From SIG603 sp964369225 (GTDB taxonomy: Bacteria > Bacillota > Clostridia > Oscillospirales > Acutalibacteraceae): DNA of 15,092 nucleotides. The stretch's first letter is position 1, and each line of letters begins with the position of its first letter. Positions 7,425 to 13,890 of the stretch are shown in pieces. Below the pieces are notes generated by a model. It saw only the letters and a program-made list of their open reading frames with translations, was not told the DNA's origin and made no database searches. A program made the translations under genes and the position numbers. The DNA is taken from contig CAYJER010000051.1 of assembly GCA_964369225.1 (NCBI GenBank), forward strand, positions 1 through 15,092. Reading direction: 5' to 3'.

Positions 7425-8825
7425 GTGTATGGAGACCTCGACCAACTAGTAAGAGAAAATAATCAAAGTGCAAACAAGACATACACATATTCATATGACT
7501 TAAGAGGAAATATTGTATTCAAAGTAGAATATGCCTACACAAAAGGCACACTAGGGCAAGCTCTTGATACGATAGTATATGATTATGACACTAGCTGGGA
7601 CGATCTTCTAATATCCTATGACGGAAACACAATTACAAGCGATAACATAGGAAATCCTCTGTCAGATGGCACATGGAATTACCAATGGGAACACGGTAGA
7701 CAGCTTGACTCAATGTCAAAATCAGGAACTAGCATTGATTATAGTTACGACAGCGACGGACTAAGAACCAGCAAAACTGTAAACGGAGTTACAACAAAAT
7801 ACGAGTACCTAGGTGGAAACTTAGTGCAAATGGAGCAAGGGTCTAACAAACTCCGCTTCACATATGACGCATTAGGGGCATCGGGCGTAATTTTTAACGG
7901 AACAAACTACTATTATGAAAAAAATGCCCAAGGAGATATTCTAGGAATAGTTGACACAAACAGAAACTTTGTGGTAAACTATAACTACGACGCTTGGGGA
8001 ACATTGTTGTCAACAACTGGCTCAATGGCAAACACCCTAGGCGAGCTAAACCCACTCCGTTACCGTGGCTACGTCTACGATAACGAAACTAACTTCTACT
8101 ACCTCCAATCAAGATACTACAACCCAGCTATGGGCAGATTCATCAATGCCGATAGTATAGTAGATACTGAACAAGGTCTAAATTCTACTAATATGTTCGC
8201 CTACTGTGGCAACAACCCAGTGTATAGAATAGATGATACTGGTGAATTTTGGAATGTAGTCATTGGAGCTGTCGTTGGTGGATTTCTAAATGGAGCAACC
8301 TCTATTGTTTCTCAAGTAATAGACAAAGGTTTTGAAAATATAGACTGGGGGTTAGTAGGAATTAGTACAGCCTCTGGAATGCTATCTGGAGCAGTAGCAG
8401 CAACAGGGTTATCCGCATTTGCACAAGCTGGTATCTCTTCTTTGATAAGTGCGGGTACTAACGTAGCTGAACAAGTATATACAAAAGGGATTGAAAATAT
8501 CAATTTTGTTGATGTAGCTATTAATGGGGCGTTAGGTTTTGGTACATCTGCCTTGGGTGGCAAAGTAGGCGGTACAATTGGAAAGTCAGTAAAAGATAAA
8601 TCAAATACACTTATTGCAAGTGGTGATTCTAAATTTTTAACTGCATTTGATAGGATGGTTAATAATAAAAGCTTTAGTTCTTATTTGAGACAAAGTGATA
8701 GCTATTATAAACAATCTATAATACTTACAAACACATTTAGAGGCATTTCATCTGTTTCTGGATCAATTATTGCAATGGATGTTATGTTATTATATAATAT
8801 TTATAATATAACGAATTCAAAATAA
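7425..8825 (+). CDS. Module 4 RHS tip: longest intact core plus hydrophobic Gly/Ala-rich toxin
   Basis: The 466 residues comprise uninterrupted RHS core (1-273, including YD repeats, GELNPLRYRG, SRYYNP and YCGNNPVYRIDDTG) and an unusual tip (274-466). The tip has hydrophobic Gly/Ala-rich helices, with two related segments beginning KGFENIDWGLVG and KGIENINFVDVA, each followed by a small-residue helix, and then a less regular C-terminal 65 residues. No nuclease, protease or deaminase motif is visible. A membrane-inserting or pore-forming tip is plausible because the next genes encode membrane proteins, but this is inference. The GTG start is nominal: the frame is open from about 7373, and the 5' end of the parental gene is missing. 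It is the only core copy without A, B or C inserts. Confidence 0.8.
   Translation: MYGDLDQLVRENNQSANKTYTYSYDLRGNIVFKVEYAYTKGTLGQALDTIVYDYDTSWDDLLISYDGNTITSDNIGNPLSDGTWNYQWEHGRQLDSMSKSGTSIDYSYDSDGLRTSKTVNGVTTKYEYLGGNLVQMEQGSNKLRFTYDALGASGVIFNGTNYYYEKNAQGDILGIVDTNRNFVVNYNYDAWGTLLSTTGSMANTLGELNPLRYRGYVYDNETNFYYLQSRYYNPAMGRFINADSIVDTEQGLNSTNMFAYCGNNPVYRIDDTGEFWNVVIGAVVGGFLNGATSIVSQVIDKGFENIDWGLVGISTASGMLSGAVAATGLSAFAQAGISSLISAGTNVAEQVYTKGIENINFVDVAINGALGFGTSALGGKVGGTIGKSVKDKSNTLIASGDSKFLTAFDRMVNNKSFSSYLRQSDSYYKQSIILTNTFRGISSVSGSIIAMDVMLLYNIYNITNSK
8770..8798 (+). promoter_or_regulatory. Candidate promoter inside the end of tip 4, for the immunity gene
   Basis: TTGCAA (8770-8775), a 17-base spacer and TATAAT (8793-8798) match a sigma-A promoter with a perfect -10. 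It lies 44 bases upstream of the 8842 ATG, within the last codons of the tip. It would allow immunity expression while the tip stays silent. The region is AT-rich, so chance is possible. Confidence 0.4.
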
Positions 8826-8841
8826 AAAAAGGAGACATTAT

Positions 8842-9759
8842 ATGCAGTTGATATCAATTATAGTGTTATTAATATTAGTTTTAGTATCTGCAAAATTGAT
8901 TATTGATACATTAAAATTATCTAAGATAAAGAAGGAGATAGATTTATATCTGCCTAGACCATATAAATGGACTGGTGCAATTGTCATTGTTTTTTCTATG
9001 TTTTGTCAAACACTAATGTTTTTGTATCCTAATGAAAGTGTAAATGATGTAACGATAATCATATTTTCAGTGTTTGTTTTTTTAGGGATTGTGATAACGA
9101 CATCTACAACTGCTTGGGGGATTGAATTACCAAAGAAAAAACCTTATTTTGTGTACTATTCTTCTTTTGCTAAAGTGCATAAAGTTAATTATAAAGATTG
9201 TATATTTTACAAGCAGACAAATAGCACTCTTATATTAAAGACGGATAAAAAGACATTTTACATAAGCAAAAGTTCAAAAAACTATATATCATTAATTGTG
9301 AAATTAGTTCAGTTTGAAGTAGAAGAAAAAACTGAAAAAGGTCATGCAGATTTGATTATTTCTAATAAAAAACTTGCAGTAGTATTGCTGTCAATTTCTT
9401 TAGTAGGGGTGTTCTTGTTGCTAACGTTTTGCATTATAATCAAATATCCTTATGAAGATATAAACTCTGCACGTGAAATATTGTTATTGCTTTTGGTGAT
9501 GATACCTACAATTCTATGTTATTTTTATGTAAAAAATTGGAAAATCGAGATTTATTATGACAGAAAATATTTTCTTTATCGTAATTCTTTTGGTAAAATA
9601 TTTATAATAAATTATAGTGATTACCTATGGGTCAAACAAAACTTTTGGGGTACTACAATAAAAACCAAAAACAAAACGATACATATTGATAGCAGAATTG
9701 ATGAACATGATAGATTATATAACTACTTCAAAAAAATAGATATGGAAAGGAATACATAG
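8842..9759 (+). CDS. Internally duplicated membrane protein, candidate immunity to tip 4
   Basis: The 305-residue protein starts at an ATG preceded by AAAGGAG nine bases upstream. Membrane segments are visible at about 2-22, 44-62, 70-90, 177-200 and 212-231. After each hairpin of membrane segments comes a beta-rich cytoplasmic domain, and these align with each other: YFVYYSSFAKVHKVNYKD (102-119) and YFLYRNSFGKIFIINYSD (243-260), followed by similar ILKTDKKTFYIS and IKTKNKTIHID strands. The unit is therefore a tandem duplication of a two-helix plus small beta domain, resembling bacterial PH-like membrane proteins. It is probably located in the cell membrane. Its place directly after a hydrophobic tip fits protection against a membrane-targeting toxin. 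I do not know the family by name. Confidence 0.75.
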   Translation: MQLISIIVLLILVLVSAKLIIDTLKLSKIKKEIDLYLPRPYKWTGAIVIVFSMFCQTLMFLYPNESVNDVTIIIFSVFVFLGIVITTSTTAWGIELPKKKPYFVYYSSFAKVHKVNYKDCIFYKQTNSTLILKTDKKTFYISKSSKNYISLIVKLVQFEVEEKTEKGHADLIISNKKLAVVLLSISLVGVFLLLTFCIIIKYPYEDINSAREILLLLLVMIPTILCYFYVKNWKIEIYYDRKYFLYRNSFGKIFIINYSDYLWVKQNFWGTTIKTKNKTIHIDSRIDEHDRLYNYFKKIDMERNT

Positions 9760-9765
9760 TAAATT

Positions 9766-10386
9766 GTGTGGTATGATACAATTAGAATGGGAATAGGATT
9801 AGTTTTATTGTTAATAGTATGGAGACTAATGATTAAATCGCCAATAGTTAATAAAAAAACAACAACCATTAAATTAAGTGTTATCGGTCTTGTTTTAACG
9901 ATTGCTCTAACGCTAACCCCTTTCGAGAATTTATTTTATACGTTTCCTACATTACAATCTGTGTTTAATTATACACAAACCGAAGAAATAAAGTTGTTTG
10001 TCAATGGTGAAAAATCTAGCTTTGTTCTTTATGGTGGAGGTGCTAGTAGTTCTTTACATAAAATGTATGCTAGAGTAGAGGACGGCTATAAAATAGATAC
10101 ATCAGTACCTAAGCTTGTGTTAATGAAATCAGAGAATTCATCAACTTTTATGGTATACCAATATCAAAATACTGATGATTATTATGTTTATGTAATTTCA
10201 AGGTCTGATGAAAATTCCGCCGACATAAGTGACAATATATCATCAGAATTTAAGCAATTAGTAGGGTTACAAGAACAGACTCAAAGATATTATATAACTA
10301 GTTTAACTTATGTGAATGATATTGATGAAAATTACGAAATAACAGTTAATGGGAATGTTGTTGCTGTTGGCAGGGATATAAATTAA
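9766..10386 (+). CDS. Two-pass membrane protein with extracytoplasmic domain, second gene after tip 4
   Basis: About 206 residues, with membrane segments at about 8-24 (IGLVLLLIVWRLM) and 36-53 (LSVIGLVLTIALTLTPF), then a soluble C-terminal domain (about 70-206) with strands such as EEIKLFVNGEKSSFVLYGGG and YYVYVISRSDE. GTG 9766 is seven bases after the previous stop; ATG 9787 is also possible, and neither has a strong ribosome binding site, so translation may be coupled to the upstream gene. The family is not recognised. It could be a second immunity component for tip 4 or the immunity protein of a lost tip. Hairpin D follows 12 bases after the stop. Confidence 0.65.
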   Translation: MWYDTIRMGIGLVLLLIVWRLMIKSPIVNKKTTTIKLSVIGLVLTIALTLTPFENLFYTFPTLQSVFNYTQTEEIKLFVNGEKSSFVLYGGGASSSLHKMYARVEDGYKIDTSVPKLVLMKSENSSTFMVYQYQNTDDYYVYVISRSDENSADISDNISSEFKQLVGLQEQTQRYYITSLTYVNDIDENYEITVNGNVVAVGRDIN

Positions 10387-10396
10387 TAGTAAAAAC

Positions 10397-10436
10397 AAAA
10401 GGTGAGCTAGCTATATGTGAAGTTAGCTCACCTTTA
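10397..10436 (+). terminator. Hairpin D at the left end of module 5
   Basis: AAAGGTGAGCTAGCT pairs with AGTTAGCTCACCTTT with one wobble, around a short loop (ATATGTGA), and is followed by AAGTTTG. It is nearly identical to the hairpin at 5091. It may terminate transcription after the membrane protein gene, and it marks the same core entry point as in module 3. Confidence 0.55.
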
Positions 10437-10538
10437 AGTTTGTGAGTAGCAAGTAGGAAATGTACTGTCAGTAAGCAACGGAACGCACACAACCACATAT
10501 GTGTATGGAGACCTCGACCAATTAGTAAGAGAAAATAA

Positions 10539-10630
10539 GTCGGAAAGCCCCGACGGGCGAATTGCATAATGAGTGAATTTAATTCACTTTATAATTGGTT
10601 AAAAGAAAGATGAACCTAGATAGAAACACA
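10539..10630 (+). repeat. Hairpin element, copy A5
   Basis: Same core position and order of blocks as A1 and A2. The opening hairpin has one substitution (GTCGGA for GTCGGG), shortening its stem. The AGTGAA/TTCACT hairpin and tail are conserved. Confidence 0.65.
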
Positions 10631-10807
10631 GTTTAACTTAAAGGAAATATTCTAAATAAAAAAAGAATATGCCTACAAAACAGAAACACTAGGGCAAGCT
10701 CTTGACACGATAGTATATGATTATGACACTAGCTGGGACGATCTTCTAACATCATATGACGGCAACACAATCACAAGCGATAACGTAGGAAATGCGTTAT
10801 CAGATGG

Positions 10808-10891
10808 GTCGGGAAGCCCCGACGGGCGATTTGTGTATTTTGTGGAATTAATTCACGTTGTAATTTTTGTTTTAATCAAAAATAAAGCTTT
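10808..10891 (+). repeat. Hairpin element, copy B5
   Basis: Identical to B2 (3188-3271) across the whole element and a few flanking bases, although the two lie 7620 bases apart. It is bounded by TCAGATGG and GGGAACACGG as in module 2. Confidence 0.75.
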
Positions 10892-10905
10892 GGGAACACG
10901 GCAGA

Positions 10906-11014
10906 GCCGAGAGCCTCGGCGGGCAATTCGCACACCTAGTAAGCGAGAGTAAAAACTTTATCACCGGCTTTAATACATAACAGTAAAATAAGTTATTTGT
11001 TAAAGTAATTAAAA
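10906..11014 (+). repeat. Hairpin element, copy C5
   Basis: It begins with GCCGAG/CTCGGC and GGGCAATTCGCACACC like C3, at the same core position, with few differences from it (for example CCGGCTTT in place of CTGCGTT). It stands only 14 bases after B5. Confidence 0.65.
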
Positions 11015-11239
11015 CGAACTAAGAACCAGCAAAACCGTAAACGGAGTTACAACAAAATACGAGTACCTAGGCGGAAACCTAGTGTAAATGGAGCAAGGTT
11101 CTAACAAACTTCGCTTCATATATGACGCATTAGGAGCATCGGGCATAATTTTCAACGGAACAAACTACTATTATGAAAAAAATGCCCAAGGAGATATCCT
11201 AGGAATAGTTGACACAAACAGAAACTTTGTGGTAAACTA

Positions 11240-11290
11240 AACTCAAGAGCCTCGACAGCAATTAGTTCCCCAAATTAGTAATAAATATTA
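11240..11290 (+). repeat. Degraded C-like element ending module 5
   Basis: ACTCAAGAGCCTCGACAGCAATTAG aligns loosely with the element C opening (hairpin with AGCCTCG, then GCAATT). It begins exactly where the core alignment ends, so it may mark the deletion point that removed the tip. Confidence 0.35.
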
Positions 11291-11398
11291 ATGATAGATT
11301 CAAAATTTTAAGAGTATAAAGGTGAAAATTTGGTTGAATAATTTAAAATTAAACTATTGTATCAAAGCTTAAAACTAAAAGAGAATTAATTTATTAAT

Positions 11399-11752
11399 GT
11401 GAGAAAGGAAAATAAGGGTGAAAATACTTTGAACTTGAATTGTAATTTCAAAACATGGATAGATACAGAATATAAATTTACTTGTAATTTAATTCATTCA
11501 TCGCCTGCTGCTACATTTAAAAAATTATCAAACCCTGAAAATGCAAATATAATACCAGTAGGTAGAAGCAGTAATGCGATTGGTTTACCAGCCCAAAATT
11601 CAGCTTATTTTCTACTTATTTCTACTGTAAGTTTTCTTCAAGAGTATAAATATCATACTGGCTGTATATATTCATTAACACTTATGAAACTGTTTGATAA
11701 ATTAAAAGAAGTTTATAATGGCATAGAGAATAGGATAGACAATGATTACTGA
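11399..11752 (+). CDS. Small unknown protein upstream of and overlapping the 11,742 gene
   Basis: Up to 117 residues from GTG 11,399, or 107 from TTG 11,429, which has AAGGG ten bases upstream and is the better-supported start. The family is not recognised and there is no signal peptide. One hydrophobic stretch (SAYFLLISTVSFL) is too short and isolated to call a membrane segment with confidence. The C-terminal half is helical and charged. The gene overlaps the next by 11 bases (ATG inside its last codons), so the two are probably translated together. Its position after a tip-less core suggests a leftover cassette gene, but its function is unknown. Confidence 0.55.
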   Translation: MRKENKGENTLNLNCNFKTWIDTEYKFTCNLIHSSPAATFKKLSNPENANIIPVGRSSNAIGLPAQNSAYFLLISTVSFLQEYKYHTGCIYSLTLMKLFDKLKEVYNGIENRIDNDY

Positions 11753-12224
11753 TAATGATTTATATGACCTAAGTGCGGTTTTTATCAACATAAGAAGATA
11801 CATAAAATTTGAGCATAATATTGAAATACTAAATGCTGTTTCAAAGTTATTAGATATAAACAATTTAGATTGCACAGAAAATCAATTGCGTAAATCTTTA
11901 GCTAAGATTCAGGGTTTGAATGAAGAATGTTGGAGTTTTATTAAACATGATAATGTGTATGTTTATAGAAGATATATAAAAAATCCAGCTTTAAAAACTA
12001 CACTACTTAGTTGTGTTAAAGAATTAACAAATGTTTTAAATGATAGAAATTATGATAAAGCATATGATTTAGTTGATTGTATTCACTGTCTACCAAATAT
12101 AATTTCTGAATGTGATTTATCAATTACAAAAAGTTATTGGAGAATTAATCTTAGAAATTATCGAAGAAAATGGGATAAAAATTTCTTGAAAATTGAACAA
12201 AAGATTTGCATGAAAAATAAATGA
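11742..12224 (+). CDS. Unknown helical protein, possible orphan immunity gene
   Basis: 160 residues, all apparently helical, acidic in the middle and Lys/Arg-rich at the end, with no membrane segment. The C-terminal part (AYDLVDCIHCLPNIISE, then SYWRINLRNYRRKWDKNFL) has the feel of small RHS-associated immunity proteins I have seen, but I cannot name a family. The ATG lies within the end of the preceding gene, so it relies on coupled translation. No toxin tip precedes the pair, so if it is an immunity gene it has lost its partner or protects against a tip elsewhere. Confidence 0.6.
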   Translation: MITDNDLYDLSAVFINIRRYIKFEHNIEILNAVSKLLDINNLDCTENQLRKSLAKIQGLNEECWSFIKHDNVYVYRRYIKNPALKTTLLSCVKELTNVLNDRNYDKAYDLVDCIHCLPNIISECDLSITKSYWRINLRNYRRKWDKNFLKIEQKICMKNK

Positions 12225-12327
12225 AGTTATTGATATGAAAAAATGTTTTTTTTCACGCTGAACCCAGTGTGGAGATTTGCTTGTATATAAATACAGACAT
12301 TCTAAATCATTGAGAGGGGAGTGAAAT

Positions 12328-13713
12328 ATGTTAATTGAATTATTTGAAGATGTTTACTCAAATAATCCTAGCAATAAAGCAGATAAGTCAATATCAATTT
12401 CATGCCATTGCCATAAAAAAGGAAAATACATTTTAAGATTTACATTTATTGAAGTGAATTCAAAATTCTTTCAAAGTCTGCATATAGGAACTGGTGAATT
12501 TAGAGGCAAACTTAAATTGAATGGAAAAGATGAGCTGAATGTATCGTCTCATGTATTTGCAAATCACGTGTTTTGGCAAGCGACAGCACCAAAGCAGTTT
12601 GATTTAGAAGTAGAGTTAGAAGATGGATATTTATTCATTTATAATGGATCAGATCAACACTCGACACAAGTTGCAGCAACAACATTTATGTATGGTTGTG
12701 GTATTAAATTTGAGAAATTGAGTGAAAATAAATTAAGATTTCACTGCAACGACCATGAGGAAGATGATGATTTTAATGATCTGATATTTGATATGGAAGT
12801 GTTAGACGTTGATGCAAAGACAGACGGTTTTGTGATTAAATCGATAATGTATCCATACTATGTTAGAGACGCAATAAAAGTAATAGAAGACGAACATACA
12901 ATGCAAGATTATGCAGAATATATTAAGAAAAATAAAATAGAAAAAGCAGAAATAGTTCACAAAGACTTAAGTGTTTTGAAACATAGTAAAAGATTAAGAT
13001 ACTTAAAAGTTCAAGTTGGAAATTGTGATATTTCACCACTTTATGAGATGCCAATAATAAAACATTTAGAATATATCAGTCTTGATAATACAGTAGATAA
13101 CATAGATTTTTCTAAGATATATGGACTAGAAAGATTGAAGTTTAGCATGAGTAAAGGAACAAAAAAATTTGACAAGATTAAGGGTTTAAAGACACTTCAA
13201 ATTAGTGAGTTTAAATCAGAAACTCGAAACCTAACTGACTTATTTTGCAGTAAAAAACTTGAGACTTTAGTGTTAGATAAAAGTAATATTTATACACTTG
13301 ATGGAATAGAAATATCCAAAAAAATTCAGTGCTTATATTTGTATGACAACAAGCTACTTTATGATATTTCACAATTAGAAAAAGTGAAAAAAACATTGAA
13401 ACTATTAAGGATAAGCAATTGCTCAAAGATAAAAGATTTTTCAGTATTAGAAAAATTGGAGAATTTAGTAATGCTGGAGCTAAGTGGTAAAAATGAAATT
13501 GACAGCTTGAAATTTATTCACAAATTGAAGAATTTAAAGACTCTAACATTTAGTATAAATATTCTTGATGGCGATTTAACTCCTTGTGATATGTTAGAAA
13601 ATGCAAGTTGCCAGAAAAGAAGAAGGCACTATAAAGGTGGTTATTTAGGCTTTGTTAAAGGTAGATTTATCAAAGGAAATGAGGATATTGAACTTAGCAG
13701 AAGGTTAGAATAA
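12328..13713 (+). CDS. Leucine-rich-repeat protein with N-terminal beta-rich domain
   Basis: 461 residues with no signal peptide, so probably cytoplasmic. The start is supported by GAGAGGGGAG about seven bases before the ATG. Residues 1-160 form a beta-rich domain ending in an acidic block, EEDDDFNDLIFDMEV (144-158), reminiscent of calcium-binding DFNDLIF motifs such as those in DUF4114-type domains. Residues about 205-410 hold irregular leucine-rich repeats (for example LRYLKVQVGNCDISPL, LETLVLDKSN, LVMLELSGKNEIDSL). The tail has LDGDLTPC (413-420) and QKRRRHY. Related LRR proteins with a DGDLTPC tail occur beside RHS toxins in Firmicutes as I recall, so an immunity-like role is possible. 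It is a single-gene unit closed by its own terminator. Confidence 0.75.
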   Translation: MLIELFEDVYSNNPSNKADKSISISCHCHKKGKYILRFTFIEVNSKFFQSLHIGTGEFRGKLKLNGKDELNVSSHVFANHVFWQATAPKQFDLEVELEDGYLFIYNGSDQHSTQVAATTFMYGCGIKFEKLSENKLRFHCNDHEEDDDFNDLIFDMEVLDVDAKTDGFVIKSIMYPYYVRDAIKVIEDEHTMQDYAEYIKKNKIEKAEIVHKDLSVLKHSKRLRYLKVQVGNCDISPLYEMPIIKHLEYISLDNTVDNIDFSKIYGLERLKFSMSKGTKKFDKIKGLKTLQISEFKSETRNLTDLFCSKKLETLVLDKSNIYTLDGIEISKKIQCLYLYDNKLLYDISQLEKVKKTLKLLRISNCSKIKDFSVLEKLENLVMLELSGKNEIDSLKFIHKLKNLKTLTFSINILDGDLTPCDMLENASCQKRRRHYKGGYLGFVKGRFIKGNEDIELSRRLE

Positions 13714-13723
13714 CTTAAAAAAC

Positions 13724-13763
13724 AGCAGTGACGAAATGAAAATTTTGTCACTGCTACTTTTTT
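13724..13763 (+). terminator. Strong Rho-independent terminator after the LRR gene
   Basis: AGCAGTGACGAAAT pairs with ATTTTGTCACTGCT (one wobble) around a four-base loop, followed by ACTTTTTTG. It ends the LRR transcript. Confidence 0.8.
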
Positions 13764-13830
13764 GCCATTTAAAGGATGATAGTGGTTTATAATCAATTAT
13801 CTTATTGAGAGTGAAGAAATTAGTTTTAAT

Positions 13831-13859
13831 TTGATAATCTTGAAGTTTTGTTATAAAAT
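13831..13859 (+). promoter_or_regulatory. Candidate promoter of the recombinase gene
   Basis: TTGATA (13,831-13,836), a 17-base spacer and TAAAAT (13,854-13,859) lie 31 bases before the ATG at 13,891, which has AGAGGA as its ribosome binding site. Surroundings are AT-rich, so this is tentative. Confidence 0.35.
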
Positions 13860-13890
13860 AATAATAAATAAATGAATAGAGGATTACAAA

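Larger units (their letters stand above)
285..11239 (+). other. Array of five RHS-core modules with displaced toxin tips and immunity genes
   Basis: Five head-to-tail copies of the same RHS core 3' segment are visible, with blocks of near-identical DNA around positions 1040-1430, 3410-3820, 5500-5830, 7820-8220 and 11,050-11,240. After the core closing motifs (GELNPLRYRG, YYLQSRYYNP, NMFAYCGNNPV) the sequences diverge into unrelated, more AT-rich tips, each followed by a candidate immunity gene. This is the known architecture of orphan RHS/polymorphic-toxin cassettes, in which shared core DNA lets a tip and its immunity gene recombine into a full-length rhs gene. The full-length gene is not in the window. 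Confidence 0.85.
10440..11239 (+). pseudogene. Module 5, decayed RHS core without a toxin tip
   Basis: Core sequence is traceable from GGAAATGTACTG to FVVN (11,239) but is cut by elements A5, B5 and C5 and carries further damage: a TAA replaces the glutamine codon in GTGTAAATGGAG (about 11,084), and indels lie around 10,640. It ends abruptly before the GELNPLRYRG codons, where another degraded element begins. No toxin tip or pretoxin remains. From 11,290 to 11,398 I see only AT-rich DNA with no gene. Confidence 0.75.

Noticed and set aside
7425..7460. GTG 7425 as a genuine translation start
   Set aside because: The codon is an internal valine of the RHS repeat, with no ribosome binding site, and the same codon is internal in module 1.
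10346..10567. Antisense open frame across hairpin D and module 5
   Set aside because: It spans a terminator-like hairpin and broken core sequence and shows no protein signature.
602..11014. Regularly recurring hairpin sequences suggesting a CRISPR array
   Set aside because: Copies are hundreds to thousands of bases apart, vary in sequence and length, and separate coding segments instead of short unique spacers; no cas gene is visible.
12270..12300. Promoter for the LRR gene (TTGCTT followed by TTCTAA at 17 bases)
   Set aside because: The -10 matches the consensus at only two of six positions, and the alternative TATAAA has no acceptable -35.
13211..13426. Antisense open frame inside the LRR gene
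   Set aside because: The sense strand has clear leucine-rich repeats; the antisense product is low-complexity and lacks start signals.
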